Below, piece after piece: positions 29,030 to 37,337 of a stretch of 64,000 nt of DNA. Location: assembly GCF_018687635.1 (NCBI RefSeq), contig NZ_CP061300.1:1819424-1883423 (forward strand), in the 5' to 3' direction. The translations under genes were made by a program, and so were the position numbers. The notes under the pieces are model-generated. The model was not told where the DNA came from, made no database searches, and saw only the letters and a list, made by a program, of their open reading frames with translations. The number at the start of each line of letters is the position of its first letter. Within the stretch, counting starts at the first letter, position 1. The stretch is from Polynucleobacter sp. MWH-Braz-FAM2G. GTDB lineage: Bacteria > Pseudomonadota > Gammaproteobacteria > Burkholderiales > Burkholderiaceae.

Positions 29030-30241
29030 ATGCAATCACTTTTAAATAAAAAGATCGTTCTTGGAATCTCTGGCGGCATCGCAGCCTATAAGGCTCCCGA
29101 ACTTGCACGTCAATTGATGCAAGAGGGCGCAACCGTTCAAGTGGTGATGACCGAAGCTGCACAGCAATTTGTAACTCCCGTGACAATGCAGGCCCTTACT
29201 GGAAACCCAGTTTATTTAAGTCAATGGGACAGCACTATTCCAAATAATATGGCGCATATTGAGTTATCGCGCTCTGCCGATGCCATTTTGATTGCGCCTG
29301 CGAGCGCTGATCTGATGGCTAAGCTTTCATTAGGTATAGCTGATGACCTATTAACAACGCTTTGTTTGGCGAGAGATTGTCCCCTGCTGCTAACCCCAGC
29401 AATGAATAAACAAATGTGGGAACATGCGGCTACCCAAAGAAGCGCAAAAAGACTAATGGATGATGGCGTTGCCCTTTTAGGCCCCGCAAGCGGCTTTCAA
29501 GCATGTGGGGAAGTGGGTATGGGCAGAATGCTCGAGCCATCAGAAATTACTGAGCAAGTCATTGCCTATTTCCAGAAAAAATCGCTAGCTGGCAAAAAGA
29601 TATTAATAACAGCAGGGCCCACGTTTGAGGCAATCGATCCAGTACGAGGCATCACCAATCACAGCTCAGGAAAAATGGGTTTTGCTATTGCACGAGCTGC
29701 TATTGAAGCTGGCGCTCAAGTCCATCTAATTGCGGGTCCTTGCGATCTTGAGACCCCGCTACTGGCGACCGGACAAATTATTCGCACGAATGTCATCAGC
29801 GCAAAAGAAATGCATGCGGCTACGCTTAGCGCAACCGACTATGATGTCTTTTTTGCAGTAGCCGCTGTAGCTGACTGGGGCATCGCCAAACCAGCAAAAG
29901 AAAAGATGAAACGCCAAGGCAATCAGGCGCCCACCCTCGAATTTGTTGCCAACCCAGATATTCTTCTAGATGTCGCAAAAACAGTGAAGACGAAGTCAGG
30001 CAAACCTTATCCTTACTGCGTCGGTTTCGCGGCTGAGTCAACTGATCTTGAAAAACATGCTACCGAGAAACGCAAACGCAAAGGCATTCCAATGGTTGTT
30101 GGCAACATTGGCCCAGATACCTTTGGCAGCGATCTCAATCAATTATTGGTCGTTGATTCTGCTGGTAGCAAAAAAATTGCTAAGGCTGAAAAACTTCAGC
30201 TTGCCCGTCAACTCATTCAGTTAGTTGCCAAGAAAATCTAA
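29030..30241 (+). CDS. coaBC: Bifunctional phosphopantothenoylcysteine decarboxylase/synthetase
   Basis: Two steps of coenzyme A synthesis in one 403-residue protein. The N-terminal flavoprotein decarboxylase has G-I-S-G-G-I-A-A-Y-K and P-A-M-N-K-Q-M-W. The C-terminal synthetase has I-T-A-G-P-T-F-E-A-I-D-P-V-R and N-H-S-S-G-K-M-G, plus A-V-A-D-W. It starts 10 bases after lspA and is followed by dut, as dfp-dut in E. coli. No clear ribosome-binding site precedes ATG 29030. panB in the same window supplies the upstream part of the pathway. Confidence 0.96.
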   Translation: MQSLLNKKIVLGISGGIAAYKAPELARQLMQEGATVQVVMTEAAQQFVTPVTMQALTGNPVYLSQWDSTIPNNMAHIELSRSADAILIAPASADLMAKLSLGIADDLLTTLCLARDCPLLLTPAMNKQMWEHAATQRSAKRLMDDGVALLGPASGFQACGEVGMGRMLEPSEITEQVIAYFQKKSLAGKKILITAGPTFEAIDPVRGITNHSSGKMGFAIARAAIEAGAQVHLIAGPCDLETPLLATGQIIRTNVISAKEMHAATLSATDYDVFFAVAAVADWGIAKPAKEKMKRQGNQAPTLEFVANPDILLDVAKTVKTKSGKPYPYCVGFAAESTDLEKHATEKRKRKGIPMVVGNIGPDTFGSDLNQLLVVDSAGSKKIAKAEKLQLARQLIQLVAKKI

Positions 30242-30290
30242 ATTCAATTCTTTGTAGTTCATTTTTTACCTACCTGCTTTAGGACATCTC

Positions 30291-30740
30291 ATGCAATCAC
30301 TTCAAGTCAAAATTCTCGATGAACGGATGCGCGATCAGCTACCTACTTATGGCACCCCTGGTAGTGCGGGATTGGATTTACGCGCCTGCATAGATGAAAC
30401 AATTGAAATTGCGCCAGGTCAAACAGTTTTAGTACCTACTGGTTTGGCAATCTACGTAGAAGATCCACGCTACGCTGCATTTATTCTTCCTCGCTCAGGC
30501 CTTGGCCATAAGCACGGCATCGTCTTGGGCAATCTCGTAGGCTTAATCGACTCTGACTATCAGGGGCAGTTGATGGTAAGCACCTGGAATCGCGGATCTA
30601 CGCCATTCAAGCTTGAACCCATGGAGCGCTTGGCTCAGTTAGTTGTAATGCCAGTTCAACAAGTCGAACTTAAGGTTGTTGAAGAATTTACCGAGAGCAG
30701 TCGTGGCGCAGGTGGATTTGGTAGTACTGGGCGGGGCTAA
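30291..30740 (+). CDS. dut: dUTP diphosphatase
   Basis: Trimeric dUTPase of 149 residues that hydrolyses dUTP to dUMP, keeping uracil out of DNA. All five motifs are seen, among them [23 protein letters not shown], and the C-terminal [14 protein letters not shown] precedes the ATG. Its stop lies only 6 bases from the end of the convergent APC permease gene, leaving no room for a separate terminator. Confidence 0.97.
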   Translation: MQSLQVKILDERMRDQLPTYGTPGSAGLDLRACIDETIEIAPGQTVLVPTGLAIYVEDPRYAAFILPRSGLGHKHGIVLGNLVGLIDSDYQGQLMVSTWNRGSTPFKLEPMERLAQLVVMPVQQVELKVVEEFTESSRGAGGFGSTGRG

Positions 30741-30746
30741 CTAAAA

Positions 30747-32126
30747 TCAACCAGCCCTAGTTAACGCTCTTTTGCGATTTAGTACTAAAGGCAGAAAACC
30801 CAAAAGTAGGCCACCAACCCCCATCATGACCGTAAACGAATCAAATGTAGGGATGCTGTAAATTGCAACAAAGACCATAAATATGCCGGAAGCGCCTGGC
30901 CATAAGACATGTACTATGGCCGAACCCAAACCAGCATTTAATCTCTCTCGGTAATGCCATGCACAAGCAAAGCCAGTGAGACTCATGTAAAAACAAATCT
31001 GAAAACCTATAGCCAAAATTGAGCTAGTCAAGATAGCTTTAACAGAGGGCATAAAGGAAGAAGAAAAAAGCAAAGTCACACCCAAAAACCAGATAACAAA
31101 AGTTGCAACCCACGGCGTTTTATATTCCTCATGAATCCTTGCGTAGATAGGGTGCAACATACCATCACGAGCCATAGCAAACATGCTGCGGCTAAACTGC
31201 AATATCTGTGTTTCTATCGTCCCTACCGTACTTAATATGGTGCAAAAAACAGCCAGATAATTCCATGGAGTCGGAAATAATTTGCTGGAAATTGCAAAAA
31301 GTATATTTGTTCCAGATTCAGCAATCTCTTTATCAGTCAGTGCTATTAGAACTACAACCATCATCAATACAAAAAAGAGCATCATATTTAAGACCGACCA
31401 AAAGGCTCCTTTGCCAGCAGCTCCATCCGAATTCTGACCCCCTTCCTTACTCTCCTCGCTTAAATTCATAGTGACATCCCATCCCCAAAAGAAAAAGATG
31501 GCTGTCAAAGCGCCTGTAGCAAATACCTGTGGCGTAAATGAGAGTGGAGAAATCCATACAAAAGAAGGTGGATGCGCAGGAGTTGACCAATAGCTGATTA
31601 ACCCACCAACAATAAGCGAAATTAAAATTAAAGACTCAAAAAGAGTGAGGGTAATTTGCATGAAGCTGGAATGTTTTATTCCGCGACCAACGATCAGAGA
31701 AACCATGGTTAACCAACCAGCAGCTATTACCGCAATGTATTTCGTGTTCTCAGCATAATCAGGGGCAATTAATAATAAGGTAGAGCTAGCAGCAGGAATA
31801 GTGGCCGACACCATAAAAAATATAGAGGCTATCAATAGACCCCAGCCAGCGAAGAACCCCCGAGTTGGCCCAAATACATGACCAACCCAAGCATATGCTG
31901 CGCCAGCATTTGGCTGAATTCGGCTTAAATTAATAAAGGCCAAGGTGATACCAAACATGATTAGGCCGCAATACAAAATACTGCCTACAGATAAAACGCC
32001 TACAGAAGCTACAATCGCAGCGCTTGTCACAGCTACACTAAATGCAGGTGCAGTCCCTGCAATCCCCATAATGATTGACTCAAATACACCTAGAGAATTT
32101 TTTGCCAAGCAACCAGATGTACTCAT
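30747..32126 (-). CDS. APC-superfamily amino acid permease
   Basis: Twelve-helix membrane transporter of 459 residues. The first helix carries the APC pattern G-I-A-G-T-A-P-A-F-S-V-A, with N-A-G-A-A-Y-A-W-V-G and a cytoplasmic F-S-R-S-M-F-A-M-A-R-D-G-M-L-H loop, all typical of amino acid or polyamine permeases. The substrate cannot be assigned. It is downstream of the clpSA-H1-like transcript but separated by a strong terminator, so it should have its own promoter; none is obvious. It is the most accessory-looking gene of this segment. Confidence 0.85.
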   Translation of the reverse strand: MSTSGCLAKNSLGVFESIIMGIAGTAPAFSVAVTSAAIVASVGVLSVGSILYCGLIMFGITLAFINLSRIQPNAGAAYAWVGHVFGPTRGFFAGWGLLIASIFFMVSATIPAASSTLLLIAPDYAENTKYIAVIAAGWLTMVSLIVGRGIKHSSFMQITLTLFESLILISLIVGGLISYWSTPAHPPSFVWISPLSFTPQVFATGALTAIFFFWGWDVTMNLSEESKEGGQNSDGAAGKGAFWSVLNMMLFFVLMMVVVLIALTDKEIAESGTNILFAISSKLFPTPWNYLAVFCTILSTVGTIETQILQFSRSMFAMARDGMLHPIYARIHEEYKTPWVATFVIWFLGVTLLFSSSFMPSVKAILTSSILAIGFQICFYMSLTGFACAWHYRERLNAGLGSAIVHVLWPGASGIFMVFVAIYSIPTFDSFTVMMGVGGLLLGFLPLVLNRKRALTRAG

Positions 32127-32189
32127 ATATCAAAACCATCACGCAAGTTGTCTAAAGGTGAATTCTATTGGTAATTAATAAGAAAAAAT

Positions 32190-32220
32190 AAAAAAGCCAC
32201 CCAGAGGTGGCCTTTTTTAA
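32190..32220. terminator. Terminator after the histone-H1-like gene
   Basis: Stem GCCACC/GGTGGC (32197-32202 with 32207-32212) with a 4-base loop has A-runs on one side and T-runs on the other, so it can act in both directions. It ends the clpS-clpA-H1-like transcript on the minus strand. Confidence 0.8.
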
Positions 32221-32230
32221 ATACGCATGC

Positions 32231-32464
32231 TTATTTACGAATATGCGCTTTGCGAGCTGCATCTTGTGACATGCCAGCACCAGCGCCTTCACGAGACTCT
32301 TTTTCAGCAGTAATTTCCTTGCGGCGCTCCTTGCAAGATCCAGCAATTTCTTGCAAAGCCTTACGAGCACGGGCAGCAGATGCTTTAATGCCTTTACCTT
32401 GAAACTTTTCGTTTTCAGCCTTGTAAGTTTCAAAAGCTTCTAATAATTTATCGTGATGAGACAT
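32231..32464 (-). CDS. Small histone-H1-like (Hc1-like) basic protein
   Basis: Protein of 77 residues, rich in Lys, Arg, Glu and Ala, predicted all-helical, with no signal peptide. By my count it has 18 basic and 12 acidic residues. The stretch K-G-I-K-A-S-A-A-R-A-R-K-A followed by K-E-R-R-K-E-I-T-A-E-K resembles the K-G-N-K-A-A-x-x-R-x-R core and K-x-x-R-K-E spacing I recall from bacterial H1-like proteins (chlamydial Hc1). That suggests a nucleoid or nucleic-acid binding role, but it is inferred from memory. It has a strong AAGGA site and lies 40 bases behind clpA, before a terminator, so it may be part of the clpSA operon. Confidence 0.7.
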   Translation of the reverse strand: MSHHDKLLEAFETYKAENEKFQGKGIKASAARARKALQEIAGSCKERRKEITAEKESREGAGAGMSQDAARKAHIRK

Positions 32465-32504
32465 ATTTTCCTTTTTGGTTTTATCTATTCAATTCGTTAA
32501 TCAA

Positions 32505-34811
32505 TTAAATTTCTTCGGCTGGTGCTACATCAGCTTTTGTTGCCTTTCCTGGCAATATAGGAGCATCAAAATTCAACAGCACCTTACCATCGGCATCAAT
32601 ATCAACATCTACATGTCCACCTTGGGCCAACTTGCCAAACAAAAGTTCGTCGGCAAGGGCTTTACGAACAGTATCCTGAATAATGCGCTGCATTGGTCTT
32701 GCGCCCATTAATGGGTCAAAACCATGTTTAGCCAAATGCGCCCTTAGTGCTGGACTAAAAGTGGCATCAACCTTCTTCTCATGAAGCTGCTCTTCAAGCT
32801 GCATTAAGAACTTATCAACGACGCGCATGATGATGGACTCATCCAGCGCTTTGAAGGAAACAATAGCGTCCAAACGATTGCGGAACTCAGGAGTAAAGAA
32901 TTTCTTAATATCCGCCATCTCATCGCCAGATTCACGTGCATTGGTAAAGCCAATAGTCGATTTTTGCATCGCCTCAGCACCAGCATTCGTAGTCATGATG
33001 ATGATTACATTACGGAAGTCGGTTTTACGACCATTGTTATCAGTCAATGTTCCGTGGTCCATCACCTGCAAGAGGATATTGAAAATATCTGGGTGAGCCT
33101 TTTCAATTTCATCGAGCAAGAGTACGCAATGCGGCTTTTTATTAACGGCCTCAGTAAGAAGACCACCCTGATCAAAGCCTACGTATCCAGGTGGCGCACC
33201 AATCAAGCGACTAACTGCATGACGCTCCATGTACTCAGACATATCGAAACGTAAAAGCTCAATACCAAGAATGTAAGCAAGCTGCTTTGCAACCTCAGTT
33301 TTGCCAACCCCAGTTGGTCCAGAGAACAAGAAGGAGCCAATTGGACGATCAATCTTACCGAGACCAGCGCGAGTCATCTTAATAGCACTGGCCAAAGCTT
33401 CAATAGCTGGATCTTGTCCAAACACCACACTCTTAATATCGCGGTCTAAAGTCTGTAACTTGCTGCGATCATCAACAGTGACTGATTGAGGCGGTATGCG
33501 TGCAATCTTGGCAACAATCTCTTCAATCTCTGGCCGACCAATAGTTTTCTTCTGTTTCGATTTTGGCAAGATACGTTGGGCCGCCCCTGCTTCATCAATT
33601 ACATCAATTGCCTTATCAGGTAAATGACGATCATTGATGTAGCGCGCAGAAAGCTCTGCCGCGGCAACTAACGCACCCGCCGCATACTTCACACTATGAT
33701 GCTCTTCAAAGCGGGATTTCAGACCACGCAAGATCTGCACGGTTTGATCCACTGTTGGCTCTACTACGTCAACCTTCTGGAAACGACGAGATAAAGCTGC
33801 ATCCTTTTCAAAAATACCGCGGTACTCTGTAAAAGTAGTCGCTCCAATGCACTTGAGCTGACCATTAGACAAGGCAGGTTTCAAAAGATTGCTTGCATCT
33901 AAAGTTCCGCCAGATGCAGCCCCTGCACCAATCAACGTATGAATCTCATCGATAAACAAAATGCCATGAGCATGATCTTTGAGGGATTTGAGAACACTCT
34001 TTAAACGCTGCTCAAAATCACCGCGATATTTAGTGCCTGCTAATAAGGCGCCCATGTCTAATGAATACACGGTGGCATTGGCCAAAATGTCAGGCACATC
34101 GCCTTTAACAATTCTCCAGGCCAATCCTTCAGCGATCGCAGTCTTGCCAACACCTGCCTCGCCCACCAATAACGGATTGTTCTTGCGGCGACGGCAGAGG
34201 ACTTGTATCACACGCTCTACCTCGCTCTCACGACCGATGAGTGGATCAATCTTGCCTTGCCTTGCCATAGCATTCAGATTTTGCGTGTACTGCTCTAAGG
34301 GACTTTCTTTGCCTGAAGATGCAGCCTCCTCAGTCTCTTGAGTGGACTCAACTGGCTTAACATGCTCAGCCTGATCCTTACGTACACCATGACTAATGAA
34401 GTTCACCACATCCAAGCGAGTAACTCCCTGTTGTTGCAAGAAGTACACCGCATGAGAATCTTTTTCACCGAAGATTGCAACCAATACATTTGCACCGGTA
34501 ACTTCTTTTTTGCCATTTGATGTGGACTGCACATGCATGATGGCCCGCTGAATCACACGCTGAAACCCTAGCGTTGGCTGCGTGTCAACTTCATCGTTAC
34601 CAGGCACCACTGGGGTGTTGTCATTGATGAAATTTTTCAATTGAGCCCTCAGCTCTGCGATATTGACTGCGCAAGCCTTTAAGACTTCAACAGCTGTCGC
34701 ATTGTCCAATAAAGCGGCAAGCAAATGCTCAACAGTAATGAACTCATGTCTTGATGCCCTAGCGTCAACAAACGCCATGTGCAAACTCACTTCTAATTCT
34801 TGGGCAATCAT
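32505..34811 (-). CDS. clpA: ATP-dependent Clp protease ATP-binding subunit ClpA
   Basis: Double-AAA+ unfoldase of 768 residues that feeds ClpP. It has an N-domain repeat (I-A-Q-E-L-E-V-S-L start), a first Walker A G-E-A-G-V-G-K-T near residue 220 and a second, G-P-T-G-V-G-K-T, near 500, with sensor and arginine-finger segments typical of ClpA. ATG 34811 overlaps the clpS stop as A-T-G-A; an in-frame start at 34829 lies in clpS and was rejected. The protein ends in an extended acidic tail. clpP is not in the window. Confidence 0.96.
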   Translation of the reverse strand: MIAQELEVSLHMAFVDARASRHEFITVEHLLAALLDNATAVEVLKACAVNIAELRAQLKNFINDNTPVVPGNDEVDTQPTLGFQRVIQRAIMHVQSTSNGKKEVTGANVLVAIFGEKDSHAVYFLQQQGVTRLDVVNFISHGVRKDQAEHVKPVESTQETEEAASSGKESPLEQYTQNLNAMARQGKIDPLIGRESEVERVIQVLCRRRKNNPLLVGEAGVGKTAIAEGLAWRIVKGDVPDILANATVYSLDMGALLAGTKYRGDFEQRLKSVLKSLKDHAHGILFIDEIHTLIGAGAASGGTLDASNLLKPALSNGQLKCIGATTFTEYRGIFEKDAALSRRFQKVDVVEPTVDQTVQILRGLKSRFEEHHSVKYAAGALVAAAELSARYINDRHLPDKAIDVIDEAGAAQRILPKSKQKKTIGRPEIEEIVAKIARIPPQSVTVDDRSKLQTLDRDIKSVVFGQDPAIEALASAIKMTRAGLGKIDRPIGSFLFSGPTGVGKTEVAKQLAYILGIELLRFDMSEYMERHAVSRLIGAPPGYVGFDQGGLLTEAVNKKPHCVLLLDEIEKAHPDIFNILLQVMDHGTLTDNNGRKTDFRNVIIIMTTNAGAEAMQKSTIGFTNARESGDEMADIKKFFTPEFRNRLDAIVSFKALDESIIMRVVDKFLMQLEEQLHEKKVDATFSPALRAHLAKHGFDPLMGARPMQRIIQDTVRKALADELLFGKLAQGGHVDVDIDADGKVLLNFDAPILPGKATKADVAPAEEI

Positions 34812-35155
34812 GCTTCCTCCATAGTGCACTGTAGTGGGTGGCCCGCTTCACGGGAGAGTTCAATAACTTGATGCACTTTGGTGGCAGCAACATCGCGGGT
34901 AAAAATCCCGCAAACACCTTTGCCAACTAAATGTACCTGCAACATGATGCGCGTAGCTGTTTCATGATCTTTATTAAAATACTCTTGAATCACCATCACT
35001 ACAAATTCCATTGGTGTGTAGTCATCATTCAAGAGCAAAACCTTATACATCGAAGGAGCCTTAACTTGCTCGACCTGCTTTTCAAGAAGAATAGTGTCAT
35101 CGGCATATGGATTACTCGGTATGCCTGTAGTGGGATTTTTAGGTTTGCGACTCAT
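34808..35155 (-). CDS. clpS: ClpS adaptor protein
   Basis: N-end-rule adaptor of 115 residues that delivers substrates to ClpA. The core [17 protein letters not shown] is the ligand-binding signature, with H-L-V-G-K-G-V-C-G near the end. ATG 35155 is preferred over GTG 35173 and ATG 35164, since TAGAAT ends seven bases upstream and homologs begin near S-R-K-P. Its stop overlaps the clpA start, making a coupled clpS-clpA operon. Confidence 0.93.
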   Translation of the reverse strand: MSRKPKNPTTGIPSNPYADDTILLEKQVEQVKAPSMYKVLLLNDDYTPMEFVVMVIQEYFNKDHETATRIMLQVHLVGKGVCGIFTRDVAATKVHQVIELSREAGHPLQCTMEEA

Positions 35156-35162
35156 GAGAAAC

Positions 35163-35168
35163 ATTCTA
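35163..35168 (-). promoter_or_regulatory. Possible -10 box of clpS-clpA, leaderless arrangement
   Basis: TAGAAT on the minus strand (35168-35163) ends 7 bases before ATG 35155. The -35 region at 17 bases is poor. No Shine-Dalgarno sequence is seen. Confidence 0.35.
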
Positions 35169-35302
35169 AACACAGATGCTGAAACTTTTATTTACTGGGG
35201 TCTTGTTGCGTAAAACCCGCAAAAACCCCTCTTAATAACCATATTGGGGCATTTTTCGATAAAAAAAGGGGTATTTACTAGGGGGGATGCCTATATAACT
35301 CC

Positions 35303-35331
35303 TTGACACCCCTCCAAAAAGGGCAAACAAT
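35303..35331 (+). promoter_or_regulatory. Predicted promoter of the cold-shock gene
   Basis: Consensus -35 TTGACA (35303-35308), 17-base spacer, and a weak -10 AACAAT (35326-35331). The resulting leader is about 105 bases, in line with the long structured leaders of cspA-type mRNAs. Clusters of four to six G or C (35226-35342) surround it. Confidence 0.5.
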
Positions 35332-35441
35332 CAGGGGGTAGGCCTTTAAAGAGGTTCTATTTAGGCGTGTTGTGGATTGAGACTGATTAAAAAGTATTTA
35401 CCCTCATCACGGTTGTTTTAAGTTTATGTAATGGAGTTCGC

Positions 35442-35645
35442 ATGGCGACCGGAATTGTTAAGTGGTTCAATGATGCAAAAGGTTTTGGCTTTATCAAACC
35501 TGATGATGGTGAAGAAGAGTTGTTCGCGCATTTCAGCGCAATTACTATGCCTGGGTTCAAAACCCTCAAGGAAAACCAAAAGGTAACGTTTGACATTACC
35601 CAAGGTCCTAAAGGCAAGCAAGCTACCAATATCCAAGCGGCTTAA
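35442..35645 (+). CDS. Cold-shock protein, CspA family
   Basis: Single cold-shock domain of 67 residues that binds single-stranded RNA or DNA. RNP1 K-G-F-G-F-I (13-18) and an RNP2-like L-F-A-H-F-S-A-I (about 28-35) are present, with the usual T-G-I-V-K-W-F-N start. GGAG precedes the ATG. It is monocistronic, with a long leader and a strong terminator. Whether it is cold-induced or constitutive cannot be told from the coding sequence. Confidence 0.96.
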   Translation: MATGIVKWFNDAKGFGFIKPDDGEEELFAHFSAITMPGFKTLKENQKVTFDITQGPKGKQATNIQAA

Positions 35646-35666
35646 TAGTCCTTAGATCATTATTAA

Positions 35667-35695
35667 AAACCCAGGACTTGTTCCTGGGTTTTTTT
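35667..35695 (+). terminator. Terminator of the cold-shock gene
   Basis: Perfect 9-bp stem AACCCAGGA/TCCTGGGTT (35668-35676 with 35682-35690), 5-base loop, followed by a run of seven T. Confidence 0.9.
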
Positions 35696-35715
35696 CGTCC
35701 GTAGTTTGTCTAACT

Positions 35716-35721
35716 TAAAAT
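35716..35721 (+). promoter_or_regulatory. Possible -10 box of the DUF192 gene, leaderless arrangement
   Basis: TAAAAT ends 6 bases before ATG 35728, with no ribosome-binding site. It follows the cold-shock terminator, so a new promoter is required. The -35 region is weak. Confidence 0.4.
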
Positions 35722-35727
35722 GAGCCA

Positions 35728-36180
35728 ATGAAAATCTCCACCCATTTTTTTCGCAAACTACTCTTATCACTTCTTTGGCTTGGCTCAAGTTTTGCATCAG
35801 CTCAGGTTAATGTTGGCCTGCCCATCATCGAACTGAAAACTGGCATCTATCGTATACAAGCGGAGGTTGCTGACAACCCAAAGGCAAGAGAAGTTGGCCT
35901 CATGAATCGCACGAGCATGCCTATGAATTCTGGAATGCTATTTATCTTTGAACAAAAAGCGGGGCATTGCTTCTGGATGAACAACACCAAGATTCCACTC
36001 TCTATTGCTTTCATTGCGGATGACGGCAAGATTGTGAACATAGAAGAGATGCAGGCAGAGACAACCAATAACCACTGCCCTAAAGCAGCTGTGCGTTATG
36101 CGCTTGAAATGAATAAGCAATGGTTCTCAGAGCGGGCGATCGTACCCGGAAGCGTGATCACCGGTTTACCAAAAAAATAG
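35728..36180 (+). CDS. Secreted DUF192 protein
   Basis: Protein of 150 residues with an N-terminal signal peptide (K-L-L-L-S-L-L-W-L-G-S-S-F-A-S-A, cleavage near residue 26) and a DUF192 domain. Family hallmarks are the M-N-R-T-S-M-P-x-x-S-G-M-L-F-I-F segment and F-W-M-N-N-T-K-I-P-L-S-I-A-F-I. The domain's biochemical role is unknown; a periplasmic location is inferred from the signal peptide. It is convergent with the hydrolase gene. Confidence 0.88.
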   Translation: MKISTHFFRKLLLSLLWLGSSFASAQVNVGLPIIELKTGIYRIQAEVADNPKAREVGLMNRTSMPMNSGMLFIFEQKAGHCFWMNNTKIPLSIAFIADDGKIVNIEEMQAETTNNHCPKAAVRYALEMNKQWFSERAIVPGSVITGLPKK

Positions 36181-36187
36181 AATTACT

Positions 36188-36928
36188 CTAATTTTTTAAT
36201 ATGAACTGGGCTACAACTCTAATTAACTCAGACTCCCTTTGATTAAATCCGTGGTATGCCTTTGATCCGCACACGTCACCTTCGCTAATGCCACCATCAA
36301 TTTGTATAAACTGAGAATTAGACTGCTTTGGTCGGCTATCAATAATTCTCTCTGATGTAGCAATTGGCGTGGATGCACAGCCATCGTCTACATGATGCAC
36401 CGCCAACACTGGCACTTTGACATCTGAATCTATCGTTGCAGAACGATATGTTCCTGCAACGATCACTCCAGCAATTAACTTCTCTTTTTCTTTGCCACCG
36501 TTAACAAATTCGGTAACGCTGACTGTTCCCATGCTGTGCCCAAAAATCCACACAGGCAAATTGAGCTTTTCTTTGTAGTAATTAACCACATTCAAAATTC
36601 TTTGCTGATGGTCTCTGATAGATCGAGAATTGCGCATACCTCCGCCTAGGTCATAGGGGGTATCTACCAAGACCGAATCAATTCCATATTGAGCCCAGAG
36701 ATCTTTCGACCTCACAAATGTGTGAAAGTTCTTAGTTGAACCGTCATCTTTCAAATTTAAAACACCACCCCCGCCAGGAAACAAAAGGACGACTGCTTTG
36801 GCATTCTTCACTGGGGTCAATAGCGTTCTAGTGGGGGCATCATCCTTGTAAGGAACATCAATAACCTGAGAATAAGCAGAGGATGTTATAAATAAAACCA
36901 ACGCGACAAGGAAGTGAATAAGCCTCAT
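36188..36928 (-). CDS. Secreted alpha/beta-hydrolase
   Basis: Protein of 246 residues from ATG 36928, where a clean signal peptide begins (M-R-L-I-H-F-L-V-A-L-V-L-F, ending near A-Y-S-Q). It has an alpha/beta-hydrolase fold with the nucleophile elbow G-H-S-M-G near residue 131, an oxyanion-like F-P-G-G-G-G-V-L loop near 44, an H-H-V-D-D-G acid-bearing loop and a C-terminal histidine in K-A-Y-H-G-F. Substrate unknown; a periplasmic esterase or dienelactone-hydrolase relative is plausible. A longer frame to 37072 crosses the ppnP terminator and was rejected. Confidence 0.8.
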   Translation of the reverse strand: MRLIHFLVALVLFITSSAYSQVIDVPYKDDAPTRTLLTPVKNAKAVVLLFPGGGGVLNLKDDGSTKNFHTFVRSKDLWAQYGIDSVLVDTPYDLGGGMRNSRSIRDHQQRILNVVNYYKEKLNLPVWIFGHSMGTVSVTEFVNGGKEKEKLIAGVIVAGTYRSATIDSDVKVPVLAVHHVDDGCASTPIATSERIIDSRPKQSNSQFIQIDGGISEGDVCGSKAYHGFNQRESELIRVVAQFILKN

Positions 36929-36954
36929 GCTCGGATTCTGACATGGCAAAAAAT

Positions 36955-36980
36955 AAAAAGCCACCCTTGGGTGGCTTTCT
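36955..36980 (-). terminator. Terminator of ppnP (argF-argG-ppnP)
   Basis: Read on the minus strand, stem AAGCCACC/GGTGGCTT with a 4-base loop is followed by a T-rich run. Its 3' arm and tail closely resemble the terminator at 32190. Confidence 0.8.
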
Positions 36981-36996
36981 CTGAAGCAGCTTCTAA

Positions 36997-37302
36997 TTAC
37001 TCGAAGTGGCAAACATAGTGCACTGGTTGCTCGGCACGAATAATGAAGTAACCACCCTTTTCCACTTCCCAACTTTGACCGGATTTGAACTCTTGCTCTG
37101 GGGCGCCATTGATGCTGACGAAAGCAGATCCATCAACTACTTCCATGACTTCCTTAGTGCTCAAATCAAAACGTAAAGTGCTTGGTAACACTACGCCAAC
37201 AGACTTACGCACACCATTAGGTAATGTCACAGTATGAGAAACACACTTACCGTCAAAAAATACATTGGCTTTTTTGCCGACTGACACTTGATCAAATTGC
37301 AT
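36997..37302 (-). CDS. ppnP: Pyrimidine/purine nucleoside phosphorylase PpnP
   Basis: Small cupin-fold nucleoside phosphorylase (former YaiE/DUF1255) of 101 residues. Matches include V-S-V-G-K-K-A-N-V-F-F-D-G-K-C-V-S-H-T-V near the N-terminus and the E-V-M-E-V-V-D-G core. Members split several nucleosides with phosphate. AGGAAAA precedes the ATG. It lies 35 bases behind argG and closes that transcript with a terminator. Confidence 0.9.
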   Translation of the reverse strand: MQFDQVSVGKKANVFFDGKCVSHTVTLPNGVRKSVGVVLPSTLRFDLSTKEVMEVVDGSAFVSINGAPEQEFKSGQSWEVEKGGYFIIRAEQPVHYVCHFE

Positions 37303-37337
37303 TTGGTTTTCCTATTCTTAATTTCTAATATCGATTA

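Noticed and set aside
30747..32126. APC permease as a horizontally acquired island
   Set aside because: No flanking repeats, integrase or tRNA, and its neighbours are core genes; nothing beyond a single transporter supports transfer.
32152..32433. A 93-codon frame overlapping the H1-like gene
   Set aside because: It runs through the terminator hairpin; the competing 77-codon frame has the strong ribosome-binding site and a recognisable motif.
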